NCBI RefSeq assembly: GCF_964355755.1
Contig: NC_092670.1
Span: forward strand, 11,347,201 to 11,411,200
Reading direction: 5' to 3'
Length of the DNA stretch: 64,000 nucleotides
Source: Antedon mediterranea
Taxonomy: Eukaryota; Echinodermata; Crinoidea; Comatulida; Antedonidae
Shown here: positions 33,101-43,600 of the stretch, piece after piece
Position numbering within the stretch: position 1 is the stretch's first letter
Layout: each line of letters opens with the position of its first letter
The notes under the pieces: generated by a model
Databases searched by the model: none
Told to the model about the DNA's origin: nothing
The model's input: only the letters and a program-made list of their open reading frames with translations
Program-made: the position numbers and the translations under genes

Positions 33101-34891
33101 AGAGGACCTTAACCCCCCCACACCCCTCTCGTCTATAAGTTGTTGACAAGGCTAGAGTAAATACATTTTACAAAGGCAAATGTACATACTGTATTTGTGT
33201 GAACAGCATTCAGTAACTTAGATATCAATTGTGGGTATTAGATGAATGTAGTGCATGAAACATGACATGGCAAAATCTTATCTACAGTGTACTCTACTCC
33301 ACAAATACAGTATGTTCTCACATATACCATTGCCACATCATTATTGAAACACGATGAATAGACAATTATTACGAAATTTGGAACCCATATCATATTCCAT
33401 TGTCCAATAAAATTGTATTGTTAATCTTATTGTAACACAAATATTATTATTTTATCATTTATGATTTTTGAAATTGCTAACTTAAATTTTAGATAAAATA
33501 CAATATTTTGTATTTCATTTTTGGCAAAACAATATTTTTTGTTTACACTAATAAATTATAGTAAGGGATCATGTTAAAACTATTCTACTGCAGTAACTGC
33601 ATTTTGCTTTCTCGTAAAACTGTTTATGTAAGTTATCAAGCTATTTTTTGGTATTTATAAAAAAAAACTGTTTATTGCAGGGTCTGCCTCATACACTTCT
33701 CAATTGAAATACAGTATCATACATTATTGCAGTATGGAAATGTAATTACTGGAGTAACTGCAGTAGAATAGTGTTTGTGAATACAAAAGAAGATCTCCAA
33801 CCATGATCTTGAGATTTCCAGTAATATGGCTTCATTACACAATAACCAACCTTGGATTAAATCTAGCTATATTTTATTGCTTCAAAATACTGAACAACAA
33901 TTACAGCAATAAATTTTGTTTAGTCATGCTAAGTCCATACATACAGCGATGGTTTTAAACAAAATGCATTCTTCAGTTGTGGTTTTCAATCAAGTTGTTA
34001 TGGTTCAAATCCTGCTTGTTCTCAAACATTTTCAAACACTATATAACATTTGTAAGGTTTTGATTACATGAGGTTGACAAAGCAGTCACAAGTTTGGTAA
34101 AATGATATAACAAGTTTTTAAATATATTTATTTCTTCTAATGCTGCATCAATGCACACAATTGAAAAGTGCACTGGAGTGCAACATTGGCAAATTTATGA
34201 ACAGCCTTTCATTTGATGTCACAATTACCATATGACCAAGTATAGTCCCATGGGATCTGAGAATGAAATCTTGAGAAAAGGGGATGGGACTATATTTTTT
34301 TGCTTTGTATTTTATCTTTTCTTTATGGATCAAATAAACTGATTTGTGACTTGTGCTGTGACTTGGATTGTTCAACATTAACAATGGAATTTTAAAAAAT
34401 CTGCAAAATTGTCCCAATTTAACAATTATGGAATGGGATTCTTGAACATGAGACTACTGTATATTGGAGGAATCCATTCATACCATAGTTTTAAGAACAG
34501 AATTCATGACAGTTGTAATGGTTTGATTAAAATCATAGTCAATGTACTTCTACAATCTAACCTTCATCAGCGTTGGTTCAAATGTACAGTATATTTTAAG
34601 TTGTTTAAAATGTTATTTGTTGTTGTTTATGAGTGTTGGCATGTATGTTTTTATATGTTTTTGTATGGATGTACTATCCAACATAAAGCCAATGAATGAA
34701 TGTGAATGAATGACTATACGGTAATTCACTGTTTGACTTGCCTCATCTCCCCATTTGAGAACGTCACCCTTGCGATCTTTTAGTCTCTCGTACAGGTTGA
34801 TGAATTGCTCAACTCCGTGGTTTCTTACATGTTCAGCAAGCTTCTTCGTTTCTTCCCAAGATAAAGGTGAGCCTTCCGACAGCAAGCCCAT
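21123..34891 (-). CDS. GCLC: Glutamate-cysteine ligase catalytic subunit, complete, 15 coding exons
   Basis: Cytosolic enzyme joining glutamate and cysteine with ATP, the rate-limiting step of glutathione synthesis. Exons in transcript order: 34742-34891, 32530-32639, 31531-31650, 30915-30986, 29795-29911, 29515-29573, 28652-28866, 28355-28471, 28018-28156, 24181-24293, 23351-23443, 22783-22887, 22112-22193, 21674-21880, 21123-21412. The sum is 1989 nt, 662 residues; human GCLC is 637. The start [17 protein letters not shown] is diagnostic. Also seen: [16 protein letters not shown], the glycine-rich signature [14 protein letters not shown] (243-256), [52 protein letters not shown] and TARWMRDYV. 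Residues 253-254 are Ser-Cys where human has Cys-Cys. Intron 1 has a GC donor. Intron 9 holds the LTR retrotransposon. The C-terminal tail after the [10 protein letters not shown] region is longer than in vertebrates and hydrophilic. An acceptor-like 'tatag' just 5' of the ATG suggests an upstream non-coding exon. Confidence 0.97.
23138..23302. mobile_element. MITE-like family D, diverged copy
   Basis: The left end 'taagcctgttttccagttga' and right end 'gtcaaccggaatacaggctt' are inverted repeats. It is the same family as the element at 61552-61804. It lies in a GCLC intron. Confidence 0.78.
23773..24050. repeat. 46-bp minisatellite, about 6 units
   Basis: Units of 'acagggatatgtcaagacac' then 'acagggaaatatggatatg' and 'tccagaa' repeat every 46 bp, clearest from 23819 to 24003, with diverged flanking units. 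Because 46 is not a multiple of three, all three frames are traversed and overlapping spurious open frames arise. It lies between GCLC exons 10 and 11. Confidence 0.93.
24461..25069 (+). repeat. 5' LTR
   Basis: 609 bp beginning 'tgtgatataaagatatac' and ending 'cattatattaca'. It contains 'gaataaacaatatagtgtta' near 24990, a plausible polyadenylation region, and a short 'tatttaag' TATA-like word near 24664. Confidence 0.95.
25757..26260 (+). pseudogene. Degenerate internal frame of the LTR element (gag-like?)
   Basis: One frame stays open over about 165 codons apart from a TAA near 25806 and a TAG at about 26136, ending in a TGA near 26258. The middle segment (25841-26137) contains [14 protein letters not shown] and a Lys/Arg-rich end. 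No protease, zinc knuckle or polymerase motif is visible. It is plausibly a decayed or reduced gag of the element; the identity is not established. Confidence 0.45.
27121..27168 (+). promoter_or_regulatory. Polypurine tract of the LTR element
   Basis: A long adenine run, then 'gggaaacagaggga' directly before the 3' LTR, as expected for plus-strand priming. Confidence 0.75.
27169..27777 (+). repeat. 3' LTR
   Basis: 609 bp, the same length as the 5' LTR and identical by eye except for one C-to-G difference near its right end. Confidence 0.95.
27778..27925 (+). repeat. Dispersed-repeat fragment interrupted by the LTR element
   Basis: Similar to 58424-58535 in direct orientation and to 20441-20590 inverted ('ggatcaaacacatatggaaa' then 'cttactccca'). 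The LTR element inserted at its left border. Confidence 0.55.
28534..28582. repeat. Family B fragment
   Basis: The words 'gtgatgtgcccatatatgga' and 'catgatgatgtcatc' belong to the core of family B; the ends are missing. It lies between GCLC exons 7 and 8. Confidence 0.55.
29074..29160. repeat. 42-bp exact tandem duplication
   Basis: The segment from 'gttcacagtgggagggattg' to 'agaagagcatt' occurs twice without change. It is in the GCLC intron between exons 6 and 7. Confidence 0.92.
29983..30003. repeat. Short interstitial (CCCTAA)n tract
   Basis: 'cctaaccctaaccctaac' gives about three telomere-type hexamers within a GCLC intron. It may be chance or a filler left by break repair. Confidence 0.7.
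30010..30640. repeat. About 205-bp duplicated block with a family B insertion
   Basis: 'atatccaacaatgaatatga' and 'aaataaacatattgaca' occur twice about 200 bp apart. A third partial copy ('tttttaatatccaatgatat') resumes after the family B element at 30414-30547, so that element landed inside the repeat. Confidence 0.75.
30414..30547. mobile_element. MITE-like family B, copy 4
   Basis: Core 'gtgatgtgcccaaatatggt' and 'atatatgggcacatca', right end 'gatagtgcagatagagcttt', left end 'taaagctctgg' partly changed. It is in the GCLC intron between exons 4 and 5. Confidence 0.8.
30672..30770 (+). mobile_element. SINE 3'-tail fragment
   Basis: 'taaagaacttagtacatctt' then 'tcgagacgagtaggggg' matches the common tail of the SINEs at 7972-8219 and 12970-13146, here without a recognisable head. 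Confidence 0.65.
31231..31333. mobile_element. MITE-like family B, short copy
   Basis: Ends 'agtctgtctacactatcaaa' and 'gatagtgtagacagagattt' are inverted; the core is shortened and rearranged compared with the full-length copies. Confidence 0.8.
31690..32250. repeat. 280-bp tandem duplication
   Basis: 'tatggtatactgtgttaa' recurs at 31696 and 31976, followed in both by 'tctctacacaaaaataaatc' and 'cttttggagtagcaggg'. The second copy lacks short segments. It is in GCLC intron 2. Confidence 0.9.
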
Positions 34892-34984
34892 TGTCAATCT
34901 ATAATGAAGAGGTTAATGAACATTACAAGTGTAACTCCCTCTTCGACGATGTAATATTAAATTAAAGAACAGACTTCTCAATTA

Positions 34985-35410
34985 GCCGATATAGGCTATT
35001 TACAAGCTAAAACCCCTAGTAGTAGGCCTAGCTAGGCTAGGGCCTGCCAATTTCTGTGTAACACTGTAAAGTGTAGTATAAGCCTCCGACCTGGCTGGCC
35101 CTTCTTCCCTTTGCTCTGCTGGGCCTACTGGGCACTACTACACTAGAGGCTAGAAAACCTAGGCCTAGCGTATACAGTCTATGTAGGCCTAGAGGAAGCC
35201 CTGACCCCAGAGCAGTGTCCTGCCTGTATCTAGACCTAGCCTGGCTAGGCTAGTAGGCGGCTTAGCCTTAACAGGATAGCTAGCTAGGCCTGCCTGGCCC
35301 TAGCTAGCTAGTAGCCTAGTACTAGTAGAGGGTGAGTAGCCTCCTAACTCCGGGAATCCCTAACTCCTACTAATATTATAAGGCCCTAGCTAGCTAGTAG
35401 GCCTATATAA
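34985..35410. repeat. CTAGGC-rich low-complexity tract upstream of GCLC
   Basis: Dense 'taggcctag', 'ctagctagg' and 'gcctggcc' words, much richer in G+C than the surroundings. It probably lies within a 5'-UTR intron of GCLC. It resembles the tract at 18411-18620. Confidence 0.75.
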
Positions 35411-35539
35411 TAAACGCCATAAAAGAAAATATATATTTATTACTTTACCACACCAAAGAAATTAATGATTCCACGGCTAATTTCTATCGTAGGCTAGGCT
35501 ACGCCAAGCAATCCATTCACGAACTCTGCGGTGTAGCTA

Positions 35540-35675
35540 ACTACTTACTACTGCGGGACTTTTGCTTAGTCATATCGCGCTACATACACACACCACACTG
35601 GCCTCTCGTGGGGGAAGAAATTGAAGTGGGCGGGGCTAAAGTAAATAAATAAACGTATGAGGCGCGCGGGTGGCA
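35540..35675 (-). promoter_or_regulatory. Candidate GCLC promoter / non-coding first exon
   Basis: A GC box (gggcgggg, plus strand, near 35631) and the G+C-rich 'ggcgcgcggg' nearby stand out in AT-rich DNA. On the minus strand a good donor 'gcagta|gtaagtag' near 35551 could pair with the acceptor 'attatag' just 5' of the GCLC ATG. This is an inference from signals only. Confidence 0.4.
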
Positions 35676-36947
35676 TTTTAAAAGACCTTTTTCACAATTT
35701 TTTTTTTCTAAATCGAAAATACACAGTTGTATTGTATTAGTATAGGTACGTATACATCATGATATTTAAGCATTTAAAACACTTCGTAAGTAATAAATTA
35801 AAAGAAATTTATAATACAAAGAATATGACTAGTCTAGATAGAGAATTCCAATTCCACCAGACCACAAGTTTTTTTTCTTGCGCAAATTGACTTCGAAAGA
35901 ATTATCAATTTCACAATACAAACAAACAGACAAAATTAACCTAGCCTATAGAAATAAAATTTATAAAATGGTATACAAAATGTTGTATAAGTTCTCGTTC
36001 ACTCTACTAAATAATTGAAGTGCGCCCTCTTTATCGACACACAATTTAAGGTTCAATTCTCAGAGTGGCATTATTCATTCAATTCAAATTGTTAATTTTT
36101 ACATGATAATAAAAATAATGAACTATTTTACATGTAAATGTCATGCTTTGACTGTTAAAGTTGTTATAGGAGGGAGAAATGAGAATCAGGGTGGAGGGGG
36201 ATATCTAGAGAAAATAACAGTAAGCCTATGTTTCTACAATGGTACAGCCGATCGGAGCCATGACCCTCTGGGTCTTCAATAATTATTTTACTCCCTAGCA
36301 TATGGATTTTAACTCATAGAAGAACTTGTATAGCAATGATATGATAAATGACACACGCGTGCTGATAATTAGGCGTGTAAAATTATATCTTGTGGCGATT
36401 TTAAAGGAAAGGAGCGACGAGTTGCTAGATTCTTGGTGCTGTATCTCCACATAGGCTTACGAAAAAAATTACCCAGTATCATAGAAACTTTCTGAAATAC
36501 AGCATATTATATGTATCGCATGTGGTGGCCTGTATCATGAAAGATTAGTTAAAGGGTTATGATCTACAATACTTTTGCAACACATAAGATGCTGTATTAC
36601 TGAATTTTCCATTATACTGGAAATATCTAGATAACAGTAGCGACAATCGAATGACTCTAGACTACAAGTGCATGTTCACAGAGCAACGAATAGAATATGG
36701 CGCAATAAGTAAAACTAAACTGGAAACACATAGAAAGTCGGTGTACGTTCCATTTTATTACCAATACAAAAATACATCCATTTTATGCATAGAAATCAAA
36801 TTCCATAAAATAATACAACCGATTTTATTTTAGAAAAAGTAGTACTTTGTTAATACCAAAATCACATCAAGCATAAGATTGGTGTCCACATAGGAAGATG
36901 CAAAGATGATGACGTTAGCAGCAACACATTTGGCCAATCAAGAACGA

Positions 36948-37037
36948 TAGATTATTGGAACTGTCACTCGTGATCGGTCAATTCCTTTGCGTTGTGCTTA
37001 CGTAAATGAGCTGCGTCCTAGTGGGAACCAAGCTTTA
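36948..37037. mobile_element. MITE-like family A, right half
   Basis: It has the 'attattggaactgtcactcg' middle and the full right end 'tagtgggaaccaagcttta'; the left arm is missing. Confidence 0.75.
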
Positions 37038-37672
37038 GTACTAAATATCGCGCACCACTTTTTATTATTCAAATACCCTCATTTTTCCTTTTTAAATTAA
37101 TTATTTAATTTTTAAACAGTTAACAGTTAAATAAATTGTGTTAAGCAGTAAAGACCAATATAAAAGGGGAGAACTTCATTCCTTGAAAAGAAGCCCACAC
37201 AACCATAGTACTAAATAAGAGATAGCTCATGGGCTTCTATCCGAGGTTTTACGGTAATCATTGCATCAACACAACGCCGTTGAATTACCATTTAAACTTC
37301 GTTTAATAAAAGAACATATTATTTGTTACAATATATCTATATATGACAAACATTGATAATAAAATGCAAGCAATATAAAAATACATCACTATTCTATAAC
37401 ACTGTACAATTAATACTGTTATGCAAAATATTTATATAGAAATATTGTAAGAAAGAAAATGCAATACACATGACGTCATGTGTTCTGAATGTTAATTCGG
37501 TTGTCTTTGCAAAGACTTGTAAATAATAGAAATAGATTTGTGACGTATGTATTTATGCCATTACGTAATACAGAAAAAGGCTAGATGTCGTGTGTATTGC
37601 TTCTTCTTCCTCGAGGTAAATATCTTAATAACGCCATCCATGCGCGTCGCGTACTGTTGTTGTTATGTGTAT

Positions 37673-40600
37673 TTAAAGACCAAGTTTAGCATAGTTCCCA
37701 GGATTTGGTTTAGCAGAGCAGAAAGGAAAATTATGGCAAGGATACCACCAAGGTACAAACATCTTTTCCATTTCTGTAATATAATTCTGATTAAGACCTT
37801 GCATGTGAAAGTGGACCGCAGTACGGATTTCATCAAGAACCTCTTGATGTTTATCCAGGGGAAGTGGTGATGATTCTCCGGGGTCAAGGGACATGTCAAA
37901 GAGCAACGGTTCTGATCGGAAGTTACGATTACACCCAACATGTATGGTCTCATCTACGAAAATTGCCTTATAGTTCTTGTAAGTCACGGCTGCTGGATGG
38001 TCGGGGTCACACCAGTGAAAGAGGAAGAGATGCTGTGTCGGTGTTTTGACGTCTGACACAAATGGCAGCAGACTCTGACCATCAATGATGCGATCTGCAA
38101 CTGGACGATTCATGACATCAAGAACAGTTGGGTAAAAATCCATAATCGACGTTACGGCGTCGACCTCTGACCCAGCAGGAATCTTCCCAGGCCATCGAAT
38201 CAAACCTGGTACGCGGATTCCTCCCTCCCAATTTGTGGACTTAAATCCCTTTAATCTTACACGCTCTCCTCTACTGTTTTTAACCTCTCCAGCTGAACCT
38301 CCTTGGTCGACCGGAACGTGTGCCATTGTGTGAGGCTCATATGTAGAAAGTGGTCCATTATCAGACGTCAGCATAACCAACAGATTACTATCTAGTTTAT
38401 TTCGCTTCAATTCTGCCATTACTTTACCGATGCTCCAGTCCATCTCTCTCAGAGCGTCTGAATACAAACCAAGGCCTCCAGTGTCTTTGAAACTTTGTGA
38501 TGCAAATATTGTGGTGTGCATCTGGTTGTAAGACATCATTAAAAAGAAAGGCTTTGATCGCTCTTTACCTCTTTCTTCGAGGTAATCGACGGCTTCTCGC
38601 GTGTATTCTAGAGTGAGGTTGTCTGTGTAGTACGGTTGCTGTATAATCTCATCATTTCTGTATAATATACAACTTTTAGGATTCAACAGTGAAAAGTGTA
38701 TCATATAAAGAAAGTACAGTATATAAAATACAACTAACCCTTTGGTTAACATAACCACACCGTTCAATTCAATAAATCCAAGCAGTTTTAGAACTGGTAT
38801 TAATAACGCCATCGTCATTAAAATACTAGTATGTTCAAATAATGGATACAAGAAATTCTGTAGTGTCCATTGACCCTTGTACGTGTTACTACATGAATAT
38901 GCGTGAGTTAGTGGTGTACCGACCCAGTAGTCGAAGCCATGTCTCATGGGCAAGTACTTTCCACCAGGTCCGTTTCCTATATGCCACTTTCCTAAAAGTC
39001 GTGTGTCGTAGCCTTTCTCTTTAAACACCTCTGCCATAGTGAGTTCGTCATGCTGAAGACCTCCATTCGTTGCAGAGCTAACAAACACTTGCCACTGCAT
39101 TAGACGTCCTTTTAAGATGCCCGTTCGTGGAGGAAGTCTTCCTAGAAGATACAAAAGAGCAAGTGGATTTTTAGGACTACATTGTCTGATAGTTATGTGT
39201 TGGTATAGGCCTATTATTCATACGTGTGAACGAAATATATATAGGGAAATTAAAAGATGCCCCAACTCAAACGGCACAAATCGGTACTGTGGTTTAGGAG
39301 GAGATTAAGTAAAATGTCTGGTTATAGTGCTTTTAATAGATGGTTACGTAATGTATAACAGTATAAGATACGTTGTAAGCTTGTATCTGGTAGTATAAGT
39401 GTAGGATGCACGCACATGAATCAGGCCATCGTTGTTGTAAACAAATAATTTAAATTATTATATTATACTTGTACGTGAATACACGGGTGAATAGCAAACA
39501 ATTATCTGGACATTGGCAGAGAGACAACGGATCATCTGTCATATACTTTTCATAGGGTAAGCAATATGCCTAGAATTATATGCCAACACCACAATTTAAC
39601 CAAATTCACACCAACCGTCTTACATTTATAGGCATATCGGAAACATTATGAAAGCTTAACCAAACAATAGAGGGCGGACGCTATATAATTTTAATTAAAG
39701 TTAGAGAGAGAGTGCTATCAAAACCTATTTGGACGTACTAATAATAGTATGCGCTTGTCTTGATTTTCCTTCCTGTTATGATAATGAGTAAAAACCCAAA
39801 AAAAAGTATTTTACTATAGTCTGCTACCATGTCATTATTATTGATTGATTGACAACCGATGTTATGACAATAATATGACAGCAACGCCTGTCAAGGGAGT
39901 GATTATTGATTGACTGCAATGATTGCTTGTCTGCTAATGGTTATATCGGCGCTCGAGACGTTCAACACAAAAATAATGGTATGTTGCACGATAGGCCTAC
40001 TATACGCTATAGCAACTTATTTTTAATAAAATATGGTAGATCTAAATACAGATGTTTTATATCAGTTAAGACTTCTGTAGTTGCATCTTATTGTATAAAC
40101 TAATTTATAGAACGTAGGCCTACACGCGAATTAATCTGTATTAATTTGTTTGATACTTTGTGATAAAAAAAAAACGAACGAACATTCGAGAACAACGCTC
40201 ATGTACTAGCCGATTCTAAATTTGTTCAGTATTAATAAAAGAGGTATTCCATGATACAGCATCACATGTCATACACATTTTATACCGTATTACAGAATTT
40301 GCCTATAACACTGGACATATTGTAGAGATACCGCATTGAAATTCAGGCGTATATCCAGAACTTCTACTAAGCTTCTGTTAGAAGTACATACTAAGATCAT
40401 ACAATACATCATACAATTTACTCTTCAATGTCTCGCCCACTAAAACATGTAATCCAAGCGGTAGAATAAGCTTTATTCCCTCTGGTATCACGCAGCATAA
40501 TACTCATATTCACATTTATTTCGAAGCTAGAAGTGTAAAAGACTTGCCCCACGACAATATCTTAACAGAAGACTGAGAAGAAACTTGAAGGCCTATGATG

Positions 40601-43600
40601 TTTTTTTTAATAATGTATAGCCTTGTGTAATGTTAGTACGGATGTAAGTTTTTATGCTTGGTTCCACTTGAACGCAACGCAGGGATGTAAAACGCAATGT
40701 AAAGCTTGGTTCCCACTAGAACCCACCTCAAGCGAATTGACCAATCACAAGGAACGCCTCACAGTGATCCATCGTTTGGATTGTCAATTTGCTTACGTTG
40801 CGGCTTACGCCCTTGCGTTGGGTGATAGTGGGAACCAAGCTTTAGTAATTTGACAAACCACAACGCGATGGATCAAACGAAAACCAACTTGCGCTGTGCA
40901 TACATCGTTGCGTTGCGTCCAAGGAAACCAAACTAGTTTAATCTATAGCGGCAACAGATAGTCGAATTTGACACTTAGACAGATCACATCGCCTGCACAG
41001 TGAATGGACACAGCATGCATTCCCAATGTGAATGGAGAGCGATACTATATCAACAACCAAAGCACGGATATTCATTCCTAGCTGTATAAACATAAATACC
41101 GAAGTAGCTACATTTTATGTACACCAACATAGTAATTAACAGTTAAGCATGGTTCCCACTAGAACGCAACGCAGCGCGGCGTATCAACGCAAAATGATAT
41201 TAAAGCTTGGATCCCACTAGACGCAACGCAAGCGAGTTGACCAATGACAAGCGACAGTTTGATTAATCCATCGCATCGCTAATTAATCCCTTACACTGCG
41301 TTACATCGCTGTGTTGTGTCTCTAAGTGGGAACCATAAGAATCACAAGTGGAAGCCGACGACGCAACAGTGCTGCAAACATCGCAGGTTTGATTTCACGC
41401 AGGCGGGGCAAACACAATTATTAGAAGGCCATTTGCTATGTTGCGTAGATTGCGTTACGTTGCGTCGCAAGTGGGAACTACGCTTTACAGTAAGAGAAAA
41501 AAGAACGACCGCCTTTGTTAATAAGCATCGACGGTACCTCAGTACGAAATAATGCAGAATTTGGAATCTATGCTCTTCTATCAGATTAGATTATTTTGCA
41601 GTCACGTACTCCTCCGCGGAGAAAACCCAAAGATAAGCGCCGGATCGATTAAATATAGACTCTAAAACAGGAAGTAAGCGCAACGCAAGCAATTTCATTA
41701 TTATGGTGACGCAATGAATCATCCATCAACTCACTTAAATTGTGTTCCAAATCATAGTATAAGCCAACGCCGTGTCATGGTTATACAACAAAATGTCAAT
41801 GGCGTGGTGTAAAGTGACATTGATGGTGTTCACACGCAAAGGCGTACTACGCCAGCCTTAGCTAAGCCTGCATTCACACCTTCTCCCTTTCACGGAATGG
41901 AAGTGTAGTGAAACTGATAAATTTGCTAAAAATATTTAAAAATCAGTACACGTGATTACAATGGTCTAAAAAAACTGAGTGCGAGCACGTAATACCCTAG
42001 GCTTACCGGTGACGACCAAACTTAAAACAAACGCTACTGGTTTCCTAGGTTCAACCTGGGTTTAATAGCCTGTATTACCAGCTATAACAATTCTGTCTTG
42101 CATAAGCTCAAATTTAATGGGATAATTGGGAATAGGGAACCAAGGGTATTTTAAAATCAATTATAAATTTAACCACGTAAACTCACCCTAAGTTTTAAAG
42201 TACAAACGGTTTAAGTAACATTATATATCAATAATCGCGTTAACAGGTTTAAAATTCAATTAAAAAAATGCTTTGCACGACCTGAACTTTATCGATTACT
42301 CGGGTTTACGCTCACTGTTGTCCCCTGGGACGAATAGACTAACTGCCTACTTTTCATATTGTTCTAAAGCTATTAATAACTATCTTCTAATATGCATTGA
42401 CTTTAGTAAACATTCACCATAAAGTTGTTAAAAACTATACATTTGATTCGGATCGACTGAATATATAAAATATGTAACTTTGCATATAAAGGTACACTTG
42501 AATGAAGCAATCTTAGTAGAAAGTCTACGGCCCTACAATCGTTTAAACATAAACTTCATTAGAATTTTAATACAATATATGTATATTTTGTACATTGTTG
42601 AAATTGTTTTTTTAAATATTTTTATGTGCACAGTCCCCCCCCCCCCCCTCCCCAAGGAATAACAACCATCTGGTCCTCCGTGGTTAAATAAAGTTGAATC
42701 CAATTGAATTGTAAGTAATTCTGTGTGACGTATTGATGGAGATAAAAGCGATTGTGAAAGAAGAGCCAAATTATTTAGAAGAAGAGCCAGTCTACTTGAA
42801 ATGTGGTTAGGCCTATCCATAAAAAAAAACAAGGGAAATAATATATGTATCCAATTTTCTTTTGGAAAGAAACTTGTATTGAAACAAGTGCAAATTAATC
42901 CAGTAGTGTTTTGTTTGGTTACACATAATGTGTGCATAGCTGGCTTGATTTTTAAGATTGATTTGAAGCCCTAAGCCCGGTCTAAGTTCATATACCACAT
43001 CAATACAAGCCTCAAAGCCTTCGATAACGCCGAGATGATTTCATAGAATGTGCATCGATAACATCCATACCTAGATTGAGAGCCTAGGGGGACAGTAACT
43101 CTTCGATGAAAACATTTTGGATTGTAAAGGTTTCGCAAACTGTTATTGTTAGACTTCTTGGAAGGCTTAATAGATGACATTTTCTCCCGTATTTTAGAGG
43201 TTATATAAAGGAGAATACCGTATTTGTTCAATTGTGCGTGATGTCTGTTTTAAACGGTATGAAAACTTAGCGTACTACTCAGTTGACTAAAAATAGCTTC
43301 ATGTATGCCCAACTCATATAACTAGTACGGAAACTTAGCGTACCGCTCTTTTTCGTATACATTTCTTTAGAAAACGCAGTATATGATGCCTCTTTATGGC
43401 TTCCGATATCACGATGGGCACAATGACGTTAATGATGATAGTCAGATGACCAAATAACCATTATGATAAAACGGTGACGACATTATGTTAATGATGAGAA
43501 TTATGATAAGAAATACTGAAATATCATAGAAAAGAAATAACCACCCACCAGACCTTTTCCTGAAGTGCCCTGAGGGGAGCAGCAGCAAAAGTGCTAGTAA

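Larger units (their letters stand above)
34892..37672. other. Interval between GCLC start and sulfatase stop
   Basis: It holds the GCLC 5' region (CTAGGC-rich tract, GC-box area), half of a family A element and the presumed sulfatase 3' UTR. No additional coding exon is supported. No clear minus-strand AATAAA was found close to the sulfatase stop. Confidence 0.6.

Noticed and set aside
37547-37953. Open frames antisense or out of frame within the sulfatase exon
   Set aside because: They are shadows of the sulfatase frame, which has full protein similarity.
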